A DNA stretch of 12,513 nucleotides from an uncultured Eubacterium sp. GTDB taxonomy: Bacteria > Bacillota > Clostridia > Oscillospirales > Acutalibacteraceae. A model generated the notes under the pieces. That model was not told the origin of the DNA. It was given only the letters and a program-made list of their open reading frames with translations, and did not search any database. Numbering within the stretch: position 1 is the first letter of the stretch; every line of letters begins with the position of its first letter. Both the position numbers and the translations under genes were made by a program. Location of the stretch: positions 1 to 12,513 of the forward strand of contig CAJTMQ010000048.1 in the NCBI GenBank assembly GCA_910577215.1, in the 5' to 3' direction. This document shows positions 1 to 6,139 of the stretch, piece after piece.

Positions 1-3
1 ATG

Positions 4-34
4 AAAGAGAGCTGTTTGGCTCTCTTTTTTTTTT
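4..34 (+). terminator. Intrinsic terminator of an upstream gene
   Basis: GAGAGC (7-12) pairs with GCTCTC (19-24) around a six-base loop; three A residues before and T residues after extend the stem to 9 bp. A run of ten T residues (25-34) follows. This is a textbook Rho-independent terminator for a gene that ends before the window. It separates the phage-derived cassette from upstream transcription. Confidence 0.88.
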
Positions 35-62
35 ATAGCCAAAAACTGAATAAAAATATTTA

Positions 63-120
63 TTTTCGGCAAATTTCGGCAGATTATTTATATTTTGCAC
101 TATATTTTTCCGTTTTCGGC
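63..120 (+). repeat. Three TTTCGGC direct repeats in the operon leader
   Basis: TTTCGGC ends at positions 70, 80 and 120. The first two copies are offset by exactly 10 bases and the third by a further 40, so all three fall on roughly the same face of the helix. That geometry suits a regulator binding site or an upstream activation element, but the copies are short and the role is inferred. The first copy lies 18 bases upstream of TATATT (89-94), so it could alternatively be a non-canonical -35 element. Confidence 0.4.
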
Positions 121-128
121 GGAATAGG

Positions 129-149
129 TGAAAGGTGTTTTTCCTTTCA
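129..149 (+). promoter_or_regulatory. Short hairpin in the 5' leader
   Basis: TGAAAGG (129-135) is perfectly complementary to CCTTTCA (143-149), with a seven-base T-rich loop. No T-tract follows, so it is not an intrinsic terminator. It sits ten bases upstream of the first ribosome binding site and could stabilise the mRNA 5' end or act as a protein site. Chance is possible for a 7-bp stem. Confidence 0.3.
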
Positions 150-169
150 GTAAATTCGCGGAGGATGCT

Positions 170-502
170 ATGGGAAGAAAAAAGAAAACAATTGAAGAAG
201 AGGTACGCGAGGGTTTAAGGCACCTTGCCTTTGGAGAAATACAGGATGCGATACAGCTTCTTTTTGCACAGGAAAATGAAATTCTGGAAAAGCTGCCGAG
301 TCTTGATTTATTCTGTATAAGCGAAATAAAAAGGCCCAAGGGCGGAGGTATGGAGATAAAGTTTTTTGACAGGATAAAGGCACTCGAAAAATTAAGGGAC
401 ACAAAAAGCGAAGCTCCTGCACAACCGCTCAGTTTTTACAAGGCTCTTGAGGAGAGCGCAAAAAATGTCGGCAGTGCCTTTGAAGAGGTAGCGGATGAAT
501 AA
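170..502 (+). CDS. Small terminase-like protein lacking the DNA-binding N-domain
   Basis: This 110-residue protein sits directly before the large terminase, the standard place for the small (DNA-recognition, regulatory) packaging subunit. Residues 50-77 (SEIKRPKGGG, then EIKFFDRIKALEKL) resemble the C-terminal oligomerisation/large-subunit-contact segment of XtmA/Terminase_2 small subunits, where 'K-hydrophobic-D-K-L-KALE' is typical. The usual N-terminal helix-turn-helix (about 60-100 residues) is absent: the N-terminus is a basic patch (GRKKK) followed by an amphipathic helical stretch. ATG 170 is chosen because GGAGG (160-164) lies five bases upstream; an in-frame GTG at 128 has no ribosome binding site. 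It overlaps the next gene by 8 bases. The small-terminase call rests on position plus the C-terminal motif, so it is a moderate inference. Confidence 0.68.
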   Translation: MGRKKKTIEEEVREGLRHLAFGEIQDAIQLLFAQENEILEKLPSLDLFCISEIKRPKGGGMEIKFFDRIKALEKLRDTKSEAPAQPLSFYKALEESAKNVGSAFEEVADE

Positions 503-1754
503 CTTTGTTCCCTTTTCGGAAAAACAGCTTGCGGCGCTTACCTGGTGGTGTGAAACAAGCCCTGTTAAAAATAAAAACGGCATTATATGCGACGGTGCGG
601 TGCGTTCGGGAAAAACACTCTGTATGAGCATTTCCTTTATAAGCTGGGCGTTTTACTGCTTTTGTGACACCTCGTTTGCCATATGCGGCAAAACCATTTC
701 CTCACTCAGGCGCAATGTGATAACGCCGCTAATTCCGAATTTAATTTCCCTTGGCTTCAGCTGCGATTACAAAATAAGCCGGAATATGCTTGAAATAGAA
801 AAGGGCGGTGTGAAAAACCGCTTTTATCTTTTCGGCGGCAGAGATGAATCTTCGGCAGCACTTATTCAGGGTATGACCCTAGGCGGGGTTCTGCTTGATG
901 AGGTTGCACTTATGCCGCGCTCTTTTGTTGAGCAGGCACTTGCAAGATGCTCACTGGAACATTCAAAATTCTGGTTTAACTGCAACCCTGAGCATCCGTT
1001 TCATTGGTTTTACACCGAATGGATTAAGAAAAAGGATGCAAAAAATATGCTTTATCTTCATTTTAAGATGGAGGATAATCCGTCCCTTTCACAGGCTGTT
1101 ATAAGCAGATACAAAAGTTTATACAGCGGCGCTTTTTATGAAAGGTTTATAGACGGCAGATGGGTTGCGGCAGATGGGCTTGTTTATCCTATGTTTGATG
1201 GCAGGCGTCATATTAAAAAAAGCAAAAGCGGTGAATTTTCTTTATACTATTTATCCTGTGATTACGGCACGGTTAACCCGTTTTCTTTAGGTCTGTGGGG
1301 GAAATCAGCGGGCGGCTGGTTCAGAATTGATGAATTTTATCACAGCAGCAGAGATAAGGGTGTTCAGCTTACGGATGAAGAATACTATGAAAATCTGAAA
1401 AGGCTTGCGGACGGCAGAAAAATTGAGGCTGTTGTTGTTGATCCGTCTGCCGCAAGCTTTATAGAGGTTATCAGACGCCACGGTGAATACAGGGTTATCA
1501 AGGCAGATAATGATGTGCTTAAAGGAATTAACCTTGTGTGTCAGGCACTTAAGAATGATGAAATATTCTTTTATCCCTGCTGTGCGGATACTATCCGTGA
1601 ATTTTCCGTTTACAGGTGGGATAACGGCATAAAAAGAGATTCACCCAAAAAAGAAAACGATCATGCAATGGATGATATCCGCTATTTTGTTTCCACTGTT
1701 TTAAACAGCAGAAAAAACAGCGATTTATTCTCCGTTGCGGTGGAAAGGATGTGA
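495..1754 (+). CDS. Phage terminase large subunit (XtmB/Terminase_3-6 type)
   Basis: This is the DNA-packaging motor and nuclease that pumps DNA through the portal and cuts it. At 419 residues it is a normal length. The ATPase domain shows a Walker A GAVRSGKT (34-41), a Walker B GGVLLDE (130-136, D135/E136) and a coupling motif near FNCNPEHPFHW (161-171), the usual 'N-P-x-x-P-x-H-W'. The RNase H-like nuclease domain has its acidic residues at D256 (SCDYG), D316 (VVVDPS) and D393/D394 (HAMDDIRY). All expected catalytic residues are present, so it looks functional. ATG 495 has AGAGG (484-488) six bases upstream and overlaps the end of the small-terminase-like gene, which suggests translational coupling. 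Confidence 0.95.
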   Translation: MNNFVPFSEKQLAALTWWCETSPVKNKNGIICDGAVRSGKTLCMSISFISWAFYCFCDTSFAICGKTISSLRRNVITPLIPNLISLGFSCDYKISRNMLEIEKGGVKNRFYLFGGRDESSAALIQGMTLGGVLLDEVALMPRSFVEQALARCSLEHSKFWFNCNPEHPFHWFYTEWIKKKDAKNMLYLHFKMEDNPSLSQAVISRYKSLYSGAFYERFIDGRWVAADGLVYPMFDGRRHIKKSKSGEFSLYYLSCDYGTVNPFSLGLWGKSAGGWFRIDEFYHSSRDKGVQLTDEEYYENLKRLADGRKIEAVVVDPSAASFIEVIRRHGEYRVIKADNDVLKGINLVCQALKNDEIFFYPCCADTIREFSVYRWDNGIKRDSPKKENDHAMDDIRYFVSTVLNSRKNSDLFSVAVERM

Positions 1755-1758
1755 AAGT

Positions 1759-2889
1759 TTGGGTTTATTCCGCAGTAAGAAAAAAGCATTGCCGCAGGCA
1801 GGTGCGTCGGCTGTGCAGACAAGTATGTATTCAAATCATCCTTTTTGGCAGATGAATTCGGGTATTCCTATGAATTTCAACAACCGTATATATTCCTCTT
1901 TGCGTGAAAGCGTTCCTGTAATAGATGTTGCAATCTCAAAAATAGTAAGGCTTTGCGAGGGCTTTCATTTTGAAACGGGACACAGCAGTCTGGATGATAA
2001 ATTAAATTCATTTTTCAATGAAATTAATGTCGGCGGAAATCAAACAGGTATTTATTCATTTGTTTCAACCTATCTTTCGGAACTGTTGACGTACGGATCG
2101 GCAGTTGGCGAAATGATTGCAGATGAAAACGGCTTTTATGCACTTTATAACGGTGAGCTTGATGCTCTTGAGGTTAAAAGGGCGGCAAATAACCTTGATG
2201 TTGAATTTTACAACGGCAAAGAAAAGCTGAAAAATCAGGATTTGATTCTTTTTTCGGCACTTAATCCCGAACCGGGGAAAATTCTCGGAACAAGTATTTT
2301 AAGAGGGTTGCCGTTTGTTGCAAACATTCTGCTTACCATTTACAACACCATAGGTGAAAACTGGGAGCACGCAGGAAATTTAAGATATGCGGTTACATAT
2401 AAGCCGCAGGGTGACGGTATAGACGGAGGAAGTGCAAAAGAATATGCCGAGCAGATGGCAAACGCATGGCGTGATGCGATGAGCAGCAAGGATACAATTA
2501 AGGATTTTGTTGCCGTCGGAGATGTTTCCGTTAAGGTTATCGGAGCGGATAATAATGTGCTGAACAGTGAGATTCCTGTTAAGCAGCTACTGGAACAGAT
2601 TGTTGCAAAAACAGGACTTCCGCCTTATATGCTTGGGCTTAGCTGGTCTACAACAGAGCGTATGAGCTCGCAGCAGGCGGATGTTTTAACAACAGAGCTG
2701 GAGGCTTACAGAAGAGTTCTGAACCCTGTTTTGCTTAAAATCGGCAGAAGGTATCTTGAAATTCAAGGCATCCCATCGGCTATTGAGGTTATATGGGATA
2801 ACATTACAATGCAGGATGAAACCGAAATGGCAAAGGCACGTCTTTATGATGCACAGGCAGAAAAAATTTTTAGGGAGGTTAATGCTTGA
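1759..2889 (+). CDS. Phage portal protein
   Basis: It forms the dodecameric ring at one capsid vertex through which the terminase packages DNA. The 376-residue protein has the typical basic MGLFRSKKK start, a central region with LTYGSAVGEM and a stem/clip region, and near the C-terminus GLPPYMLGL and SSQQADVLTTELEAYRRVL, characteristic of HK97/SPP1-like portals. I choose TTG 1759 because AAAGGA (1744-1749) is correctly spaced and the resulting N-terminus matches portals; the in-frame TTG at 1735 would overlap the terminase end and lacks a good site. It follows the terminase by four bases and overlaps the next start by four bases. Confidence 0.93.
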   Translation: MGLFRSKKKALPQAGASAVQTSMYSNHPFWQMNSGIPMNFNNRIYSSLRESVPVIDVAISKIVRLCEGFHFETGHSSLDDKLNSFFNEINVGGNQTGIYSFVSTYLSELLTYGSAVGEMIADENGFYALYNGELDALEVKRAANNLDVEFYNGKEKLKNQDLILFSALNPEPGKILGTSILRGLPFVANILLTIYNTIGENWEHAGNLRYAVTYKPQGDGIDGGSAKEYAEQMANAWRDAMSSKDTIKDFVAVGDVSVKVIGADNNVLNSEIPVKQLLEQIVAKTGLPPYMLGLSWSTTERMSSQQADVLTTELEAYRRVLNPVLLKIGRRYLEIQGIPSAIEVIWDNITMQDETEMAKARLYDAQAEKIFREVNA

Positions 2890-3854
2890 AGGACGGATAT
2901 ATAGAAAAAGGCTATACTCCTTTACAGGATGATTTTGATAAAATCAGGCAGTTTACAAGAAAAGAATTCACAGCGGATGAGCTTTATATTTTCAGCCTGA
3001 TCTTATGCAACAACGATATAGACAGAGATTATGAAAAGTTTTCAGTTTCTGCTCTTAATGAGCTTGCAAAGCTGTTCATAGGTAAAACAGGCATTCGTGA
3101 TCACTCAATGAAAGCGGCAGACCAGACCGCACGTATTTTTGATACGTGGGTGGAAAAACTGCCAAACAGAAAAACGGCTGATGGTGAGGATTTTTATGTG
3201 CTTCGTGCCAAGGCATATATGGTTAGAAGCGAGGAAAACAAATCACTTATTACAGAGATTGAGGCAGGAATTAAAAAAGAGGTTTCCGTTTCCTGCTCTA
3301 TGGCGTTATCAACCTGTTCCGTATGCGGCAAAAGCAGAAAAAACAGCGGCTGCAGCCACATAAACGGCAGAAAGTACGGAGGTAAAACCTGCTTCAGCAT
3401 TTTAAGTAATGCGGCAGATGCATATGAATGGAGCTTTGTTGCTGTTCCTGCTCAGCGTGAGGCAGGTGTGACAAAATCATTTAACATTGAAAAAGGAGAT
3501 TCCGATATGACAGATATTAAAAAATGCCTCAGCACGGAAGATGAACAGATTGTGCTTTCAAACAAGCAGGCAAAGGAAATCTGTTCTTACATTGAGGAAA
3601 GGGAAGAGCTTGCTGCACTTGGTGAGGAATACAAGAAAAGCCTTATAAAAGAGCTTGTTTCACTTTGTGCTAAGACTGTTCCGCAGATGGATTTAAAGGT
3701 TTTCGGCGGTGTTGCGGCAGTTATGACAACCAAGGAACTTTTAAGCTTTAAAAATGCTTTTGAAAAGCAGCAGGCAGTTAAAAACATGCCGGCACCTCAG
3801 CTTTCAGTGGCACAGAACAAACCAAAAGATAATTTTAATGAATTCAGAATTTAA
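2886..3854 (+). CDS. Prohead protease fused to capsid scaffold
   Basis: Between portal and capsid, where the maturation protease and scaffold belong. Residues about 25-198 look like a prohead serine protease: GIRDHSM supplies a candidate catalytic His (H73), TARIFDTWVE is the usual 'GRI'-like strand, and KKEVSVSCSM (130-139) a candidate nucleophile Ser (S134, S136 or S138). Next come a compact Cys/His cluster, C144-x2-C147-x8-C156-x-H158 with C169 nearby, and EWSFVAVPAQREAG (181-194), typical of clostridial-phage proteases. Residues 208-322 are polar and helical and behave like a scaffold/delta domain. The start is TTG 2886 with AGGGAGG (2872-2878) seven bases upstream; it overlaps the portal stop. 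The exact catalytic Ser cannot be assigned by eye, and an XkdF-like family assignment is possible. Confidence 0.82.
   Translation: MKDGYIEKGYTPLQDDFDKIRQFTRKEFTADELYIFSLILCNNDIDRDYEKFSVSALNELAKLFIGKTGIRDHSMKAADQTARIFDTWVEKLPNRKTADGEDFYVLRAKAYMVRSEENKSLITEIEAGIKKEVSVSCSMALSTCSVCGKSRKNSGCSHINGRKYGGKTCFSILSNAADAYEWSFVAVPAQREAGVTKSFNIEKGDSDMTDIKKCLSTEDEQIVLSNKQAKEICSYIEEREELAALGEEYKKSLIKELVSLCAKTVPQMDLKVFGGVAAVMTTKELLSFKNAFEKQQAVKNMPAPQLSVAQNKPKDNFNEFRI
3507..3854 (+). CDS. Nested in-frame capsid scaffold protein
   Basis: Inside the protease gene, in the same frame, ATG 3507 (Met208) is preceded by AAAGGAG (3492-3498) with an eight-base gap, a better initiation site than the TTG that opens the full-length gene. 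Translation from here gives a 115-residue acidic/helical protein (MTDIKKCLSTEDEQ onward) covering only the scaffold part. Lambda C/Nu3 is the established precedent for an in-frame scaffold made from inside a protease gene. The product would be a free internal scaffold in excess over the protease-scaffold fusion. The site and frame are seen directly; its use in the cell is inferred. Confidence 0.7.
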   Translation: MTDIKKCLSTEDEQIVLSNKQAKEICSYIEEREELAALGEEYKKSLIKELVSLCAKTVPQMDLKVFGGVAAVMTTKELLSFKNAFEKQQAVKNMPAPQLSVAQNKPKDNFNEFRI

Positions 3855-3868
3855 GGAGGATTTTATTT

Positions 3869-4864
3869 ATGGCATTCGACAATATAAAACTTGAAAAAGG
3901 ACTTTATACAACTTCAAAGGGTTTTACTGCTTCGCTTGAGGAGCTTGATCCGTCTGAAAACTACATAGGAACGGATTATGAAGGTCTTGATGCATATCAG
4001 CGTCAGCTTAAAAGATTTGACATTAAGGTTTCGGGCACAGGTTCTGATACGATTTCAAAGTTCTTTGCAACAACCGATTCCGCAGCACTTTTTCCTGAAT
4101 ATATTTCACGTGCTGTTCAGCAGGGTCTTGAGGAAGAGGATACTCTTCATAAAATTATAGCCACAACAACAAACATTGATTCTCTTGATTACCGTGCAAT
4201 TGAAAGTGTGCCTACAGAGGAGGAAAAAGAGCTTGCATTGGTTGCAGAGGGTGAAACAATTCCTGAAACAACAATCAGAACAAAGGATAAGCTTACAAAG
4301 CTGAAGAAACGAGGCAGAATGCTTGTTGCCTCCTATGAAGCAATTAAGTTTCAGAAGCTTGATTTATTTACGGTTACACTTAAGCAGATTGGTGCGTATA
4401 TTGCAAGAACGCAGTTTAAGGATGCAATTGAGGTTATTACAAATTCAGATGCAGAGCAGATTACAAGTGCTTCAAAAACTGTAACATACGAAGAGCTTGT
4501 TAAGCTCTGGAACAAGCTTTCACCATATAAAGCAACAACCTTTATTGCTTCCGTACCCGCCATTGCGGATATGCTCAGTATTACGGAATTCAAGGATTCA
4601 AACGCAGGACAGAGTTTCCACGGAACTGGTAAAATGATTACTCCGTTCGGGGCAGAGGTATTAAGGGTGAGTGACGATACTGAAAGCAGAGGGATTATTG
4701 CCCTTGATAATTCTGCTGCTCTTGAAAAGGTGCAGGCAGGCGGAGTGATTACAGAATATGATAAGCTCATTGATCGTCAGCTTGAGCGTGCCGCAATTAC
4801 TACAATTGCAGGGTTTTCAACTATTTTCAGTGATGCTGCAAAAATTTTGACTTGTTCGGAATAA
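3869..4864 (+). CDS. HK97-fold major capsid protein
   Basis: This forms the icosahedral shell. It is 331 residues and follows the protease/scaffold after a 14-base gap holding AAGGAGGA (3853-3860), the strongest ribosome binding site in the cassette, as expected for the most abundant product. Sequence features of HK97-fold capsids from clostridial phages include the N-arm segment around residues 60-90 (TTDSAALFPEYISRAV), the E-loop region around AEGETIPETTIRTKD, the LKKRGRMLVASYEAI strand and the C-terminal ITTIAGFSTIFSDAAKIL. The charged N-terminal 60 residues could be a delta-like segment removed by the protease, but no cleavage site is evident. Confidence 0.92.
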   Translation: MAFDNIKLEKGLYTTSKGFTASLEELDPSENYIGTDYEGLDAYQRQLKRFDIKVSGTGSDTISKFFATTDSAALFPEYISRAVQQGLEEEDTLHKIIATTTNIDSLDYRAIESVPTEEEKELALVAEGETIPETTIRTKDKLTKLKKRGRMLVASYEAIKFQKLDLFTVTLKQIGAYIARTQFKDAIEVITNSDAEQITSASKTVTYEELVKLWNKLSPYKATTFIASVPAIADMLSITEFKDSNAGQSFHGTGKMITPFGAEVLRVSDDTESRGIIALDNSAALEKVQAGGVITEYDKLIDRQLERAAITTIAGFSTIFSDAAKILTCSE

Positions 4865-4894
4865 GGCTTTAATCAGCAGAAAGGAAGTGAAGCT

Positions 4895-5278
4895 ATGATA
4901 AATACAGAGCTTGTCAAGGCAGGTATTTTGCTTATGGGGGATTTAGAGGAAGATGAAGTTGAAAAATTCAGTACTGTTATTTCTTCTGCTGTTTCGGCAA
5001 CCGAGGCTGTTATAAAGGAGAATGCCGATGATAATGATCCGCGTGTGATTCAGCTGGCAGCAGCCAAGGCATACTATGCAATATGCTGTGCGGCTTCGCA
5101 GACAGACGGTATTACCTCTTTTTCAGCGGGTGATGTATCCGTAACGCAGAAAGCAGATACACTCAGCAATGCCAAGTGCTACTATGAAATGGCACTTAAT
5201 GATTGCAGGACTCTGCTCAAACCTGAATCTGTGGCACAACAGGCAGAAACAAACGGCTTTGCTTTTTTAGGTGTTTAA
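4895..5278 (+). CDS. Head-tail connector (gp6-like adaptor)
   Basis: This 127-residue helical protein comes immediately after the capsid gene, the position of the adaptor that binds the portal from outside. The tail half, ITSFSAGDVSVTQKADTL followed by a helix and ending NGFAFLGV, matches the usual pattern of Phage_gp6/QLRG-type head-tail connectors in clostridial prophages. AAAGGAAG (4880-4887) precedes ATG 4895. Its stop codon directly abuts the next start (TAAATG). The family call comes from position and pattern, not an alignment. Confidence 0.7.
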   Translation: MINTELVKAGILLMGDLEEDEVEKFSTVISSAVSATEAVIKENADDNDPRVIQLAAAKAYYAICCAASQTDGITSFSAGDVSVTQKADTLSNAKCYYEMALNDCRTLLKPESVAQQAETNGFAFLGV

Positions 5279-5629
5279 ATGAACAGAGGAAAAAAAGTTA
5301 AAAACGGGCTGAAAAAGGTCGGCAGGGAGGTTTTCCTTGCCGACGGCGATTGGAGCTCAACGCCGTTTTATGCGGTGATAGAGCAGAGATGGAAAAATAA
5401 TAAGTCTGATTTTGAATTCAGTGAAACGGAAATCGGCAGGGTCAGTGCTGATTATTATACATACATAGGGCCGTATAATCATAATATACTTGCCCTGTCT
5501 GACAACGCCTGCCTTTATGCAGACGGTGTTAAATATATATTTAGAAAAAGAGATGCGGCTAAGCTGCAGAATGAGGTTTTGTTTTACAGCGGCATATTGA
5601 GAAGGGTGTGGGAAAGTGATTTATGCTGA
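5279..5629 (+). CDS. Head completion/stopper-like protein (XkdH-like position)
   Basis: This 116-residue protein lies between the connector and the tail-terminator-like gene, where SPP1 gp16/XkdH-type stoppers sit. ADYYTYIGPYNHNI followed by LSDNACLYADGVKYIFRK gives the short beta-rich pattern seen in those proteins, and the N-terminus is very basic (RGKKVKNGLKKVGR). It starts on the base after the previous stop, with only a weak upstream AGG, so it probably depends on translational coupling. A GC-rich hairpin pair (5318-5366) lies within its first 30 codons. Role inferred from order and general character. Confidence 0.6.
   Translation: MNRGKKVKNGLKKVGREVFLADGDWSSTPFYAVIEQRWKNNKSDFEFSETEIGRVSADYYTYIGPYNHNILALSDNACLYADGVKYIFRKRDAAKLQNEVLFYSGILRRVWESDLC
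5318..5366 (+). promoter_or_regulatory. Two adjacent, mutually exclusive hairpins inside coding sequence
   Basis: GTCGGCAGGG (5318-5327) pairs with CCTTGCCGAC (5335-5344), a 10-bp stem with one G-U and a seven-base loop. ACGGCG (5343-5348) pairs with CGCCGT (5361-5366) and shares two bases with the first stem, so the ends compete. They lie 40-90 bases after the start of the stopper-like gene. They might modulate ribosome passage or mRNA processing between capsid and neck genes, or may only reflect codon choice. No T-tract follows either. Confidence 0.3.
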
Positions 5630-6029
5630 AAGAATTATGACCGATTTTATAGAACTTATAACGGCTGATGAATATTTTAAAGATATTCAGATTTTGCGTG
5701 CGTATCCCGGGGGAATCAAGTCCACACTGCTTGAAAATGCCGTTGTTGCAGTTGGGTTGAAAGAAATAAATGTTGAGGACAGCTCTCTTGGAGAGAGTGT
5801 TAAGACCGGTACAATCAGTGTTTTTGCAAATATTTATGTTCCCTATTCTTTTGATAAAAGCAATTTTGAAAAAATCGTTTTTCGTATCTGCAGGAACGTT
5901 GCGGAATTCAATATAGTTTCGGTTAACATTTCTGAAATTACCGCAAACAGTGCTTCTGAATGCTTTGTTATGAAAGTCGTATTTACTTTTAATGATGAAT
6001 TATGCTTTAGGGATGATGAAGATGAATAA
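5616..6029 (+). CDS. Tail terminator/tail completion-like protein
   Basis: This 137-residue protein ends in an acidic tail (RDDEDE). ITADEYFKDIQILRAYPGG followed by beta-rich segments such as TGTISVFANIYVPYS resembles tail-terminator/minor tail proteins that cap the tail tube and join it to the head (XkdJ or gp17-like position). GTG 5616 is supported by GAAGGG (5601-5606); the in-frame ATG at 5637 is an alternative with a poorer site. It overlaps the previous gene by 14 bases. The oddity is context: if it is a tail terminator, the cassette encodes no tail tube for it to cap, because the next recognisable gene already belongs to the baseplate. Confidence 0.58.
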   Translation: MIYAERIMTDFIELITADEYFKDIQILRAYPGGIKSTLLENAVVAVGLKEINVEDSSLGESVKTGTISVFANIYVPYSFDKSNFEKIVFRICRNVAEFNIVSVNISEITANSASECFVMKVVFTFNDELCFRDDEDE

Positions 6030-6139
6030 CGAAAAGGACTACGCGGAAATGAAGGAAATTTCCGAATATCTGCGCCTTGACTCCAAACGGTTTGATAACG
6101 GCAATGAGGAAACGGAGTAAAACAAATGATGAAGATGAA
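6013..6139 (+). repeat. 14-bp direct repeat flanking the mini-gene
   Basis: ATGATGAAGATGAA occurs at 6013-6026 and again, identically, at 6126-6139, so the copies are 113 bases apart. One overlaps the end of the tail-terminator-like gene and the start of the 32-codon gene; the other is the start of the LysM protein. The repeat brackets the point where the tail-shaft genes should be. It may be a trace of rearrangement, or coincidence in acidic/Met-Lys-rich coding sequence. Confidence 0.55.
6022..6120 (+). CDS. 32-residue mini-protein at the neck/baseplate junction
   Basis: This reading frame of 32 codons begins at ATG 6022 (in-frame ATGs at 6013 and 6016 are possible) with AGGG (6009-6012) upstream. 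It overlaps the previous stop by 8 bases and ends six bases before the LysM gene, so it fits the spacing of a translated gene. The product starts MNNEKDYAEMKEISEYLRL, is highly charged and probably one amphipathic helix. I do not recognise it. It occupies the place where sheath, tube, chaperone and tape-measure genes normally sit, so it could be a true small neck/tail factor, a leftover of a deleted gene, or simply a coupling frame that keeps ribosomes moving into the next gene. Confidence 0.45.
   Translation: MNNEKDYAEMKEISEYLRLDSKRFDNGNEETE

Larger units (their letters stand above)
35..169 (+). promoter_or_regulatory. Leader region of the phage-derived operon
   Basis: This non-coding stretch lies between the upstream terminator and the first ribosome binding site (GGAGG, 160-164). 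The operon's promoter should be here, but I find no good TTGACA/TATAAT pair. The closest -10-like strings are TATATT at 89-94 and 101-106, and neither has a recognisable -35. A late-type promoter needing an activator or alternative sigma factor is an inference. The leader also holds the TTTCGGC repeats and a short inverted repeat, listed separately. Confidence 0.45.

Noticed and set aside
128..502. Longer small-terminase frame starting at GTG 128
   Set aside because: No ribosome binding site precedes GTG 128, the extension covers the leader hairpin, and GGAGG is correctly spaced for ATG 170.
1735..2889. Portal start at TTG 1735
   Set aside because: It would overlap the terminase end without a good site; TTG 1759 has AAAGGA at proper distance and gives the typical MGLFRSKKK portal N-terminus.
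4351..4770. 139-residue minus-strand frame under the capsid gene (and a similar one at 8730-9149)
   Set aside because: These are antisense shadows of strongly supported genes, without ribosome binding sites or recognisable domains.
6030..6125. Tail chaperone with programmed frameshift
   Set aside because: I looked for a chaperone pair and slippery heptamer before a tape measure; neither exists in this gap.
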